Shown here in pieces: positions 43,721 to 52,297 of a DNA stretch of 64,000 nt. Below the pieces are notes generated by a model. That model saw only the letters and a program-made list of their open reading frames with translations, was not told the DNA's origin and searched no databases. Location: positions 620,001 to 684,000 of the forward strand of contig JADJON010000001.1 in NCBI GenBank assembly GCA_016713765.1. Reading direction: 5' to 3'. Source of the DNA: Bacteroidota bacterium (GTDB lineage Bacteria > Bacteroidota > Bacteroidia > AKYH767-A > 2013-40CM-41-45). The first letter of the stretch is position 1. Each line of letters begins with the position of its first letter. Both the position numbers and the translations under genes were made by a program.

Positions 43721-44602
43721 TTACTTTCGTTTAAGGAAGTATTTATCCAAAAAATCAACTACCAGCTCGAAGTGCTTCAGGGGTTCCGTATGACCGCCGG
43801 GGAAAGACCGATGTTCGAAGGGATGGTTGAAGTTGTTCGCGCGTAGGCGGTTGCTCATCTGTTCGGCCATGGCGGTGGACGGGCAGATCTCATCTTCGGT
43901 GGCAGACAGGAAGAGCACGGGCCCCTTGATGTTTTCCACTTGGATGGCTGCTTTTTCGACGGAAGCGGTGTCCGTGAGCATGGCTTCAAAGGCTCCCTTC
44001 AGGTTGCGCATCAGTAAATGGGGCATGGCCGCTTCGTTGACCGGCACGAACGGCAACTCCTTGCCCTGGTAGGTCCAACAGGAGGTGGAGAAATGCCGGG
44101 TGTGGCCGGGGAATACGGCGTTGCTCCCGACGATGCTGACGACGCAATCTATGTCCTCGTAGTAACTGCCCAACAGCAACGCGAGATCGGCGCCCCTCGA
44201 CCCGCCGATGATGGCGATCTTCCTGCCGTCGATCTGTTTGTTCCTCGTCGCCTCTTTGATCGCGCGATAGACGTCCTCGATGGCGATCTTGTTGAGCAGG
44301 CTGGGCGTCCCCTTGGCGCCGAAGTATCCCAGGGCCAGAAAGGCGTATCCCCTGGCCAGGAAAGCATCCCGTGTTTCTTTCCAGCGATCGCTGGTCCAGG
44401 CGTTTCCTCCTTCGGAACCTCCCAGCCCGACGATCAGGGGTTGTTTCTTGTTCTTCCCCAGGTAGAGCACGCTTTCAACATTCGGCGTCTCCAGGCTCAC
44501 CTGGGCCATTGTACTAAGGGAGATCAGCAACCAAGCGCACAGGATCAGGAAACGGATGCCGGATCTCCTCGCGTTTGGGATACTCGTACGGTAGCGGTTC
44601 AT
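43721..44602 (-). CDS. Alpha/beta hydrolase, acyl-CoA thioester hydrolase/BAAT C-terminal-like
   Basis: The protein has 293 residues from ATG 44602; the frame is open 30 codons further upstream, but a hydrophobic signal (RFLILCAWLLISLSTMAQ) fits this start. Alpha/beta hydrolase features are: oxyanion strand LIVGLGGSEGGNAW, nucleophile elbow GGSRGA (IAIIGGSRGADLALLLGSYY), acid Asp in SATEDEICPS, and His in FPGGHTEPLKHF. This pattern resembles the BAAT/acyl-CoA thioester hydrolase C-terminal family. A signal peptide suggests export. It is isolated between two copies of a palindromic repeat, like a gene cassette. Confidence 0.8.
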   Translation of the reverse strand: MNRYRTSIPNARRSGIRFLILCAWLLISLSTMAQVSLETPNVESVLYLGKNKKQPLIVGLGGSEGGNAWTSDRWKETRDAFLARGYAFLALGYFGAKGTPSLLNKIAIEDVYRAIKEATRNKQIDGRKIAIIGGSRGADLALLLGSYYEDIDCVVSIVGSNAVFPGHTRHFSTSCWTYQGKELPFVPVNEAAMPHLLMRNLKGAFEAMLTDTASVEKAAIQVENIKGPVLFLSATEDEICPSTAMAEQMSNRLRANNFNHPFEHRSFPGGHTEPLKHFELVVDFLDKYFLKRK

Positions 44603-44742
44603 GGGAAAGGGTCGAATTCGTGCGGATCGCGCGGATGATGCTATTGCCGGGATGTCAGACCGGACGGAGACGGGAGTGGTCCGCTGCTTCACTAAGCTGC
44701 GAATTTATCCAATTAAGACACACACAACCGCTACGTAAAAGC

Positions 44743-45113
44743 AAAGGTTGATTTGCGGCGCCGGTGCGTGGTACCGCAACAGCCGTGCGCATTCCAAACA
44801 TAAAGACCACTATAGATGATAGACGAATGTTAGCGCCTTCGCCCTGGAGCAAAATGCCCTGCAGCAGTTGGGTGCATTCCATACATAAGCACCACTACAA
44901 ATGATGGGCGGAATGTTAGCGCCTTCGCAAAGCTGCAAAATGCACTAATGCAACAGCGCGCATTCCGCCCACACGCAACGGCCTCTCAAAAAACAAACAC
45001 TGATTTGCAGCGCCGGTGCATAAGGCGGATGCGCGCCGGAACGGTGCCTGCATTACTCAGCGCTTCGTGTGGCGCTAAACATTCCGCCTTTCATCTGTAG
45101 TGGGAAGATTCTG
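44743..45113. repeat. Palindrome-rich repeat element, copy B (behind the UDG-like gene)
   Basis: This is homologous to 43361-43645, with one extra partial unit at the left. ATGTTAGCGCC occurs at 44827 and 44913, again 86 bp apart. The outer arms are 44892-44923 and 45071-45103, and the inner arms 44956-44969 and 45024-45036 (one base shorter than in copy A). Long blocks such as CCCACACGCAACGGCC and CTCAAAAAACAAACAC are identical in both copies. It ends 20 bp past the 3' end of the minus-strand gene at 45133. Confidence 0.85.
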
Positions 45114-45132
45114 CCGAGCGGGGTTATTTTTT

Positions 45133-45696
45133 TCATTGTTGATTTATTTGGCCCGTGTTTTTACTTTTTTTTGTCAATGTTAGTGCTTGCTTAAAAGTCC
45201 TTTGAAAGTTTGTCTGTTGTCCGCTACTTGGAAATGGTATCCTTATATTAACTACTCTATAGCCAAGTTTTAATAGTTCGTCATACGCAGAATCATAAAC
45301 ATTTGCTTTGATTAAAATTATATTCGTATTATTGTCTGCTATTTTCTTGACTTTTTCAATTAAACTCGGAACAAAGGTTTCAACGGCAACGCTGTTCAGT
45401 AAACTTATGGGTGTGTCGGATAAATCTATCAAATAGTAACCGTCATTCTTGAAATTGTTAAGTATAACAGCCTTCTTTTCGGGAGTTCTTCCACTTGCAA
45501 TAAACTCATCTTTCATGTTAGGATATAATGCTTCTGTTACACCTAGGAAAAGATAATCTCTTTCTCTAACGTTTTCGTAGTAAAAGAATCGTTCTAAGCT
45601 GTCAGGCGGCGCTTCCGCAACTAACAAAGTTTTCACGCTTTCAGGTTTGTATTTTAGCCGAGCGTTGTCAATTTTCTTTTTATCTTCTACTGTCAT
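45133..45696 (-). CDS. Hypothetical protein, weakly uracil-DNA-glycosylase-like
   Basis: The protein has 187 residues with no signal peptide. LLVAEAPPDSLERFFYYENV near residue 25 resembles the opening motif of uracil-DNA-glycosylase-fold hypothetical proteins ('GEaPP...FFY'). The rest (YLIDLSDTPISLLNSVAVET, IILIKANVYDSAYDELLKLG) fits an alpha/beta fold. The call is tentative. Base composition is AT-rich compared with neighbours outside the island, suggesting recent acquisition. The palindromic repeat copy B begins 20 bp downstream. Confidence 0.55.
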   Translation of the reverse strand: MTVEDKKKIDNARLKYKPESVKTLLVAEAPPDSLERFFYYENVRERDYLFLGVTEALYPNMKDEFIASGRTPEKKAVILNNFKNDGYYLIDLSDTPISLLNSVAVETFVPSLIEKVKKIADNNTNIILIKANVYDSAYDELLKLGYRVVNIRIPFPSSGQQTNFQRTFKQALTLTKKSKNTGQINQQ

Positions 45697-45776
45697 TTTG
45701 TGTTAGTGTCGATTTAGTTAGGCTCGGTCTTATGCTTGCAGCTAACGGCAGTTCGTGCAACAACTCCCCAAAAATT

Positions 45777-47398
45777 CAGCACCACCCTTCCCGGACGATA
45801 ACAGGAACAAGCTGCCAGCACGAATATTTTTGGTATTGCCTTGCATTACGGAGCGCCCTATCCGTAAAAATAGAAAAAAGCAGCCTGGTGAGCCACTTTT
45901 TCAACTTCGGCAGGCCTAAAATGTTTATAACCCTCCGAAAATTATAAATGAGATAGATTAATCCGAACTCGCCTTCATTTTTCCGGAGGCCTTTGAGTAG
46001 TATGTGATCGTAGCCCCATTGTCGCTTGATGGTGCCGAAGATGTGTTCGATGATTTGCTGGCGCAGGAATAGGTCGATGTGTTTTCACGCACCCGGCGGT
46101 TGTTGCGCTCTACCGCGCCGGCATGTTGAGACCGTTCGATCAGGCGCCCCATGGGGTTGCGGGTGCACAGGTGTTTGACCGCGCAACTGCCGCAGGCCTT
46201 GGTCTTGTAGTGCTTGACTTTGGTTACCGACTCGTCGTACTTCTTATTATACCAATGGCCGGTGGTCTTCAAGATGTGACCCTGCGGACACTTGTACTGG
46301 TCCTTCTTCGGGTTGTACCGGAAGCGCTCGCCGTAATACTCCGGTGTCGGCACGGGATGACTGCGGGGTACTTCCTGATAGGCTACGATGGTGTAGATGT
46401 CTTCCTGCTCGCAACCCGTAAGCTGCTCGCCGTTGTGGTAGCCCTTGTCTGCCAGTACAGCCACGGCATCCGTATCGCAAATACGCTTGGTTTTCTGCGC
46501 CATCGGCAGTAAGGCTTTCCGGTCGTTCTGGTTGGTGACTTCGTATTCAAGGATGAGCTTGTTCCGCTCATCTGCCACCGTCTGTACATTGTAGGCCACT
46601 TCGATTACCGACCCGTGCAGGATCATGGTCCGGGCATCGGGATCGGTGGTGGAGATTTGGTCCAGGCCCGTTTCCGCAAGCTGCTTTTCAATGCGCTTGT
46701 ACTTGCGACGTTGGGCCTTTTGCTTTTTCAGTTTCTCAGCGATCGTGGCTTCTCTGGCCTCATCCAGATCGCCTGCGTTGAGTTCCTCGATGTAAGATTG
46801 GATCTTGTTGTCGATGTACTCCAGTTGCCGGTCGATCTTTTTCTGGTTGTAGTTTTTCTTCTTGGAGTTGACCGCCCTGAACTTGCTTGAATCGAGCGCC
46901 ACCAGCGTTTTCCCGGTCAGGCCCTTTCGGTTGATCTGCCGGACGAAGTGGGTAAACGCATTGCGGAACAGTTTTGGGTTGTCTGACCGAAAGCCGGCAA
47001 TCGTACGAAAACAGGGCTGCAGGCCTTTCAATAGCCACAGCAGCTCAATGTTCCGCTGGCACTCACGCGCCAGGAGCCGGGAGGTTCGGATCCTGTTCAG
47101 GTATCCGTAGACATACAATTTGAACAGATCCGCCGGGTGATACATCGGCCGGCCTTCTTCCACCGGCGCTTTTTCCAAAAAACCCAAATCCTTAAGCGGG
47201 AGCGCATCCACAAACAGATCAATTACCCTGACCTCGGCATCTTCCGGGATCAAATCATCGATACACGTCGGGAATAACGTGGCCTGCCTGCGATCAAATC
47301 CGGTGAGGTATTTCATGGGAAGCCGATTATCCTCTGAAGATAATCAGCAATCCCCTTAATTGGATTGAATTTCTTTAAACAGGGCGGGAAGGTTTTTG
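45777..47398 (-). mobile_element. IS1182-like insertion sequence
   Basis: The element encloses the transposase at 45958-47316. Candidate terminal inverted repeats share CCTTCCCG: GCACCACCCTTCCCGGAC at the low-coordinate end and TGCAAAAACCTTCCCGCC read inward from the high-coordinate end. The length of about 1.6 kb fits the family. The exact ends and target duplication are not certain. Confidence 0.6.
45958..47316 (-). pseudogene. IS1182 family transposase, C-terminal frameshift
   Basis: The frame has 452 codons. MKYLTGFDRRQATLFPTCID, the RPMYHPADLFKLYVYGYLNR block, LVALDSSKFRAVNSKKKNYN (first Asp) and AVLADKGYHNGEQL (second Asp) are typical IS1182 motifs. After ERSQHAGAVERNNRRVREN (about nt 46080) the frame turns into low-complexity Ser-rich sequence and stops. 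In another frame the expected sequence continues: RQQIIEHIFGTIKRQWGYDH, with the catalytic Glu, then NEGEFGLIYLIYNFRRVINI. A single-base deletion next to an A4 run at 46082-46085 explains this. As written, the transposase lacks its catalytic Glu. Confidence 0.87.
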
Positions 47399-47803
47399 CA
47401 CAGTCTGACGGTTTGCGCACTGGCGCAGTAGCGGTTTTGAAACACCAAACTTTCGAGTACGCACAATGTAAATTTAATGAAATAATGTTTATATACCCCA
47501 CTTCCCCTCTATTTCGCCAGTGCGCTGTTATAGGTAGGGCGGTTTTGTTTTGTCCACTCAATTTAGTGTCAGTACTATCTACGGTGGGTTGAGCGGTCGC
47601 AGTTTAAATTTTACAGATGGGGAGGATTTTTTATCACGCTATGCATATAAAGGCGGGTGAGAAAAATGGCAAGCTTATTTGAAGCCAAATACTATAATTC
47701 CTTAATCTAAAGCTGTGAATGTGCTTGCCATTGTGAGCTCGACAAATTGTTAATAAAACTTTTTCAAAAAGTCTTGCGAAGATTGAAAAAAGATTTTATT
47801 TTT
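47399..47803. other. AT-rich intergenic region with a perfect inverted repeat
   Basis: No gene is visible between the IS1182-like element and the methyltransferase gene. GCGCACTGGCG (47415-47425) and CGCCAGTGCGC (47515-47525) are perfect 11-bp inverted repeats 89 bp apart, the second followed by TGTTATAGG. The shape (distant short arms enclosing AT-rich sequence) is similar in style to recombination-site-like intergenic palindromes, but the sequence differs from the 43-45 kb repeats. Confidence 0.55.
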
Positions 47804-47818
47804 GCATACTATAATTAG
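47804..47818. promoter_or_regulatory. Candidate controller operator / -10 region of the methyltransferase gene
   Basis: GCATACTATAATTAG, 11 bp before the methyltransferase start, matches two sites before the controller gene (50156-50170 in reverse and 50181-50195). It contains TATAAT, so controller binding would cover the promoter. Confidence 0.6.
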
Positions 47819-47829
47819 CGAAAGAAACA

Positions 47830-48933
47830 ATGAATTTACCATATACTCAATGCAGGGCTGAGCAGTTTAAGCAGATAGCTAAATCAATTGGTAAAGCTTC
47901 TGCTTTTCGGACCGAAAATGCATTAGTTGGGAAGGGTGATTCTTTGGATTTATTGAAATTAATTCCAGATCAAAGCGTCTCTTTAATTCTAACAGATCCT
48001 CCATATCATTCAACAAAGAAAGACAATATTACAAATGACACAGCTTTTGATAATGATGATGCATTCATTGAATGGATGGAGAAGTTTTTTGTCGAGTGGA
48101 AAAGGATATTGCGTCCTAACGGAAGCATTTTTGTTTTCTGTTCCACTGCAATGTCAGCAAGGCTTGAAGTTCAAATGGCAAAGAGATTTAACATCCTGTC
48201 TCATGTAGTTTGGACTAAGCCTAATGACCCTGGTTTTGATGGATGGAAAGGTAAGATGAAGAAAGAATCTTTGCGTCAATGGTATCCTCATTCCGAAAGA
48301 ATAATCTTTGCTGAACCTGCTGTCGAGGGGAACTTAAAAAGATCATGGTTTGGGCAATTTTTGAGAATGAAAAGAGCCGAGGCGGGTTTGTCAGGGCATC
48401 AATTGACTGAAATGACAGGAGCGTATGGTAAAGTTAATCATGGTGGGGCTGTTTCCAATTGGGAAACGGGAAGAAATATTCCTAGTAAAGAGCAGTACGA
48501 GAAAATTTGTGAAGCAATACAATCAACTGGTATAGTTAATCAAATGCCGATTTATGAAGATGTAATAAGACCATTTGAAGTAAATTCCTCCGTTGAATTT
48601 ACAGATGTTTGGAATTTCAATTCTGTTCGTCCGTATAAAGGGAAACATCCTGCCGAAAAACCGCTTGACATGCTTGAGCATTGTATTTTAAGTACAACAT
48701 TTGAAAATGACATTGTTCTAGATTGCTTTGCTGGCTCTGGAAGCACTGCAATTGCAGCATTAAATTTGAATAGAAAAACAATTTCTTTTGAAATTGAACC
48801 TGAATGGGTCGATGCAATAGTAGATAGAATTGGAAACCATTCTGTAGATGTATTAAATGTGACTACTAAAAAGCATGATATAATGAAACTTACAAAAAGA
48901 AAGCAAGAATCTGTGAATTCTCTTTTTGACTAA
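47830..48933 (+). CDS. Type II DNA methyltransferase, beta-class with internal XRE-like helix-turn-helix
   Basis: The protein has 367 residues. Motif IV is LILTDPPYHS (56-59), motif X is KHPAEKPLDMLEHC, motif I is VLDCFAGSGSTA (300-306), and motif II is SFEIEPEW. The order IV then target-recognition region then X-I is that of beta-class amino-methyltransferases (N6-adenine or N4-cytosine). The recognition region contains an XRE-like helix-turn-helix (about 174-232: FLRMKRAEAGLSGHQLTEMT, GGAVSNWETGRNIPSKEQYE). It is convergent with the endonuclease gene, the two stops lying 2 bp apart. A repeated operator-like sequence overlaps its promoter. Confidence 0.9.
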   Translation: MNLPYTQCRAEQFKQIAKSIGKASAFRTENALVGKGDSLDLLKLIPDQSVSLILTDPPYHSTKKDNITNDTAFDNDDAFIEWMEKFFVEWKRILRPNGSIFVFCSTAMSARLEVQMAKRFNILSHVVWTKPNDPGFDGWKGKMKKESLRQWYPHSERIIFAEPAVEGNLKRSWFGQFLRMKRAEAGLSGHQLTEMTGAYGKVNHGGAVSNWETGRNIPSKEQYEKICEAIQSTGIVNQMPIYEDVIRPFEVNSSVEFTDVWNFNSVRPYKGKHPAEKPLDMLEHCILSTTFENDIVLDCFAGSGSTAIAALNLNRKTISFEIEPEWVDAIVDRIGNHSVDVLNVTTKKHDIMKLTKRKQESVNSLFD

Positions 48934-48935
48934 GG

Positions 48936-49913
48936 TTAAAATTTATATCCCATTTTCTTGTTAGTTTGAATTATTTCGTCCATCCATTTCAGCGTTTCTA
49001 TTATTCCTGAATCTTTAGTTACTGTGTTACAATGATGATGTCCCCAGCCCAAATTGTAAGGTCGATGATTAAATTCACCCATTCTTAATTCTTGAATGTG
49101 GAATAAGTTTAACTGAGTTACTGTCAAATCAGGAACGTCCCTGCCTTCAGCTTGTTCTAGTCTATTGAAAAAACCATTTGCCGATAATGGCTTAAGACAA
49201 AGAGGGCAAATAGTATGACCATGTTCATTTAAAATTCTAACATCTTTTAGAATTTTTTCGTCATCAAGTTTTTGTTCTTTGGCTTTTTCATTGATGGCCT
49301 TTTTTCTAATTTCAATATTTTCTTTTGTCATTCCTTGCTGTTCGGAAACTTCATTAGAATCAATACATCGCCAATAGATATATTCCAATTGAATACGGCA
49401 TTGCGAATTAATATCTGTACTTGCATACTCATATGCTCTAATGCCAGCCCCTTTTAATCCACTTGTGGTAAATCCTCTCAGAATTTTCTGATCGTTTTCT
49501 GAAGTTGTAGAAGGAACTCTTGCAACATAGGCGCCTTTTAAAGGAGAAGTTCTAGAAACAGCATATTTAAGCTTCGCTTTGTCTGGATTGTGATTATTCC
49601 ACTGCTCACGTGTTTCATAAAAAATCAAAGTGTTCCTGCCAAGTTTTAAGCCTTTTTGTGCAAGTTCTTTAGTAATGTTTTTATTATTAAAGTAGTCTTC
49701 TGGTTTAATTAGAACTATAAATCCATTTTCATAAACGCCCTTGTTATCAGGCGCTGCTTTCCAAACTTCAAATTGAGAATAAGGAATTAGTACTGTACTA
49801 TTTCTACCTACTCGATTTTGAAAAATAACATCATCATCAGCGCCTCTGGTCTGCCCAGTTTTATATATTTTTCTGTCTAAAAGTTTTGGAAGTGAAGGAA
49901 TACGTGATGCCAT
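48936..49913 (-). CDS. Putative type II restriction endonuclease, HNH-like
   Basis: The protein has 325 residues. Position next to a methyltransferase and behind an XRE controller identifies it as the likely endonuclease. The C-terminal part has an HNH/zinc-like arrangement: CPLC (236-239), FHIQE (His272), EFNHRPYN (Asn282-His283) and LGWGHHHCN (292-295). The N-terminus KLLDRKIYKTGQTRGADDDV is distinctive; I have a faint association of it with BstXI-type enzymes, which is not verified. The stop lies 2 bp from the methyltransferase stop, and the start is 2 bp after the controller gene, so controller and endonuclease form one transcript. Confidence 0.75.
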   Translation of the reverse strand: MASRIPSLPKLLDRKIYKTGQTRGADDDVIFQNRVGRNSTVLIPYSQFEVWKAAPDNKGVYENGFIVLIKPEDYFNNKNITKELAQKGLKLGRNTLIFYETREQWNNHNPDKAKLKYAVSRTSPLKGAYVARVPSTTSENDQKILRGFTTSGLKGAGIRAYEYASTDINSQCRIQLEYIYWRCIDSNEVSEQQGMTKENIEIRKKAINEKAKEQKLDDEKILKDVRILNEHGHTICPLCLKPLSANGFFNRLEQAEGRDVPDLTVTQLNLFHIQELRMGEFNHRPYNLGWGHHHCNTVTKDSGIIETLKWMDEIIQTNKKMGYKF

Positions 49914-49915
49914 GT

Positions 49916-50134
49916 TTATTTATTGATTAAAAGTTTTGAAGGATGGACGTCCAACGCTTTGGCAATTTTTTCGATATTGGTTAAGGTTATATTTTTTTCA
50001 GCCCTCTCGATCATTCCAATGTATGTTCTATGAAGGTCTGCTTTAAAAGAAAGCTCCTCTTGAGAAAGGCCTTTTTCTTTTCGAAGCTCTCTCACTTTGT
50101 CACCAAATGCTATTAGGATTTTTTTCTTTGCCAT
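49916..50134 (-). CDS. XRE family regulator, restriction-modification controller (C) protein-like
   Basis: The protein has 72 residues and is a single helix-turn-helix domain: FGDKVRELRKEKGLSQEELS and then KADLHRTYIGMIERAEKNIT. The length and the position directly upstream of the endonuclease are those of C proteins, which delay endonuclease expression until methylation is established. Two copies of a CATACTATA-containing sequence lie 22-61 bp upstream of its start, and a third is at the methyltransferase promoter, consistent with control of both transcripts. Confidence 0.87.
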   Translation of the reverse strand: MAKKKILIAFGDKVRELRKEKGLSQEELSFKADLHRTYIGMIERAEKNITLTNIEKIAKALDVHPSKLLINK

Positions 50135-50155
50135 TTTTAAATGAATGGCATAAAG

Positions 50156-50195
50156 CTATTTATAGTATGCAAATGAATCAACATACTATAGTTAG
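50156..50195. promoter_or_regulatory. Candidate controller operators upstream of the C gene
   Basis: Two sites lie in opposite orientation: CTATTTATAGTATGC (50156-50170, reverse complement GCATACTATAAATAG) and ACATACTATAGTTAG (50181-50195, with the palindrome ACTATAGT). Both match the methyltransferase site at 47804-47818. Two adjacent operators are the usual C-box layout. Confidence 0.62.
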
Positions 50196-50714
50196 CATTA
50201 ATGTTATGTCGTGGGTGGGAGATTGCAGCTCATTTGCAGGCCTATGATTGTGGGTTGGATTGTGCGGGCATGCATATGTGCTGCATTGTGGGATAGCCAA
50301 AACGGCTTTGCCGCAAAGTGCGGTGGGGTAAAAAATTTAATTTCTTGTGTTGGGGTCGAGTGGTCGACTGAGTATCGGAAATCAGTCCACTTTTTTGGGA
50401 ACCGAGATTTTTTGTCTACCGATAAATTGTCTTGTAATGATGTCTGCCCGCCTTATCTATAACGCCCAAATAGACGAAGCTTTACTTCGTTCTATTTCTC
50501 TCAAATCTCTGAACTTACCCAAAAATACAAACAATCACTCAGATTGGCGAAATGCGTGTTATTGATATTCTAAGCCGCCCCTTATATGTCGGATTGGGCT
50601 AATTTTCGAAGCCTAAAAACAAGTTTTAATAGTCAAATTTAATCAGCAAGGATGAAGCCGGTTTAATGGTAACCGAACTATTAGCTTGGTTTAGATCTGC
50701 CCAATCGTTCAGCA
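50196..50714. other. Intergenic region at the right border of the accessory island
   Basis: No convincing gene is present. It contains a hairpin AAATAGACGAAG / CTTCGTTCTATTT (50468-50497), enclosed by ATAACGCC to its left (50459-50466) and GCGTGTTAT to its right (near 50554-50562), an attachment-site-like nested palindrome. Composition shifts back to GC-rich after about 50715. Confidence 0.5.
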
Positions 50715-51215
50715 TCACTCCGGCCAATACCGGTTCGGCAACAAGTCCGAAAACTCCTCCAAAATCATCAGCGTACCCAGCTTTTCATCCGTTTTTCCAT
50801 AAAAAGTGGATTCGTTATCCCCAATGCGCAGGAGTAGTTCCAAGGTACGCCCTTCTTCCCGGGCGGAGGTCCATTCGGTAAAGCGGTAGAGGGTGTCGTG
50901 GCGGGTGAATTCGAGGGAGTGTTCGGTGAGGCCTTCGTTTTCGATGCCGCCGTTGCGGCGGTAGCCGCGGAAGGTGAAGGCGTTCCAGCTTGTTGTATCG
51001 GCCAGGGCCAGGTACTGCCAACGAAGGGTGTCGTGCCGGTAGTAGTGTACTTGTAAATAGCGGTCGTCCTTCGCCTTTTTGAGGATCCATTTTTCGTCGC
51101 CGGGATTTTGCTCGAAGATGAACAGGACGGTATCCGCTTCCGGGCCGTTGGCCTGCGCGCTCAACCGGAGGGCCGGAAGCAATAGTATGTGCAACAGGAG
51201 CAGGAGGCGTTTCAC
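50715..51215 (-). CDS. Hypothetical exported protein
   Basis: The protein has about 166 residues from a GTG at 51215, chosen because a signal peptide (KRLLLLLHILLLPALRLSAQ) begins there; the frame is open to a TTG at 51239. The mature part (EADTVLFIFEQNPGDEKWIL, HDTLYRFTEWTSAREEGRTL) is beta-rich with many charged residues and has no family I recognise. It is divergent from the thioredoxin gene, the starts lying about 50 bp apart. Confidence 0.7.
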   Translation of the reverse strand: MKRLLLLLHILLLPALRLSAQANGPEADTVLFIFEQNPGDEKWILKKAKDDRYLQVHYYRHDTLRWQYLALADTTSWNAFTFRGYRRNGGIENEGLTEHSLEFTRHDTLYRFTEWTSAREEGRTLELLLRIGDNESTFYGKTDEKLGTLMILEEFSDLLPNRYWPE

Positions 51216-51265
51216 GACGGTCTTGTCAAGGTAAGGCAATTTTGGGCAATGCTTAACTTTGGGGC

Positions 51266-52297
51266 ATGGTCCACCGCCTCTTGCTTTTCTTCCTGTTCGT
51301 CGGCTTCTCCCTTCGCACCACGGCGCAAACGCCGGATGCCGAGGGCAGCCTGGTCAAATGGATGACGCTCCAGGAGGCGCTCGAGAAGAACAGCAAGCAG
51401 CCGCGACCGATCATCCTGGATTTCTATACCGACTGGTGCGGCTGGTGCAAGCACATGATGAAGACCACCTACGCCAATCCGGGCATCGCGCAGTACATCA
51501 ACACCAACTTCTACCCGGCCAAGTTCAACGCCGAGGGAAAGGACACGATCGAGTTCCTCGGAAAAAAGTACCTGCCCTCCGGTCCGGAACCCAAGGCGCC
51601 GCATGAGCTGGCCGTCGAACTGCTCAAGGGCCAGTTGATGTATCCCAGCACGCTTTTCCTCAACGGCTTCGAACCGGAGAAGAACGCCTTCCGCCTGAAC
51701 ATGCTCGCGCCGGGCTACCTCGATGCCCAGAAGATCGAGCCGATCCTCGTCTATACCCTCGAGAACGCCTTTCGCAACGCCTCCATCGACGATTTCCGCG
51801 ACCAGTACCAGAAGGCGTTTTACGATTCAACGGTAGAACAGACTTCCAGGACCCTCCCCTGGATCGACGCGCGTTCGTTCTTCAACAACCCGAACGACGG
51901 GAAGAAGAAATCACTGGTGTTCATCAACACCGAATGGTGCAACTCCTGCAAGGTGATGGGCCGCGCGAGCTTTTCCTGGGACAGCCTGCGCACCTACCTG
52001 CTCGACAAGTTCAACCTCGTCGGCTTCAACGCCGAGAGCAAGGACACGATGCTATACCAGGGCAAGGCCTACCCCGGCGGTAAGCAGTTCCACTCCCTGC
52101 TCCCCGTCCTGGGCAAGAACGGCTTCGCGATCCCCATGCTCTGCGTACTCGACGAACAAGGCCAACTCCTCGACGCGATCCCGTCCTACGTATCCCCCTG
52201 GTTCCTGCGTGACATCGCGCATTTTTATGGGGATGATTTTTATAGGAAGGGGAGTTGGGTGGAGTATCAGGCGGTGAGGTACGGGAAAGGACAGTGA
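51266..52297 (+). CDS. Exported double-thioredoxin-domain protein
   Basis: The protein has 343 residues with a signal peptide (RLLLFFLFVGFSLRTTAQ). The first thioredoxin-like domain has DFYTDWCGWCKHMMKTTYAN (CGWC, 58-61) in the style of DUF255/thioredoxin_7. The second, from about residue 205, has VFINTEWCNSCKVMGRASFS (CNSC). Both keep the Trp before the CxxC and probably a downstream Pro. Likely a periplasmic thiol-disulfide protein. The stop codon lies within the first of the heptamer arrays that follow. Confidence 0.85.
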   Translation: MVHRLLLFFLFVGFSLRTTAQTPDAEGSLVKWMTLQEALEKNSKQPRPIILDFYTDWCGWCKHMMKTTYANPGIAQYINTNFYPAKFNAEGKDTIEFLGKKYLPSGPEPKAPHELAVELLKGQLMYPSTLFLNGFEPEKNAFRLNMLAPGYLDAQKIEPILVYTLENAFRNASIDDFRDQYQKAFYDSTVEQTSRTLPWIDARSFFNNPNDGKKKSLVFINTEWCNSCKVMGRASFSWDSLRTYLLDKFNLVGFNAESKDTMLYQGKAYPGGKQFHSLLPVLGKNGFAIPMLCVLDEQGQLLDAIPSYVSPWFLRDIAHFYGDDFYRKGSWVEYQAVRYGKGQ

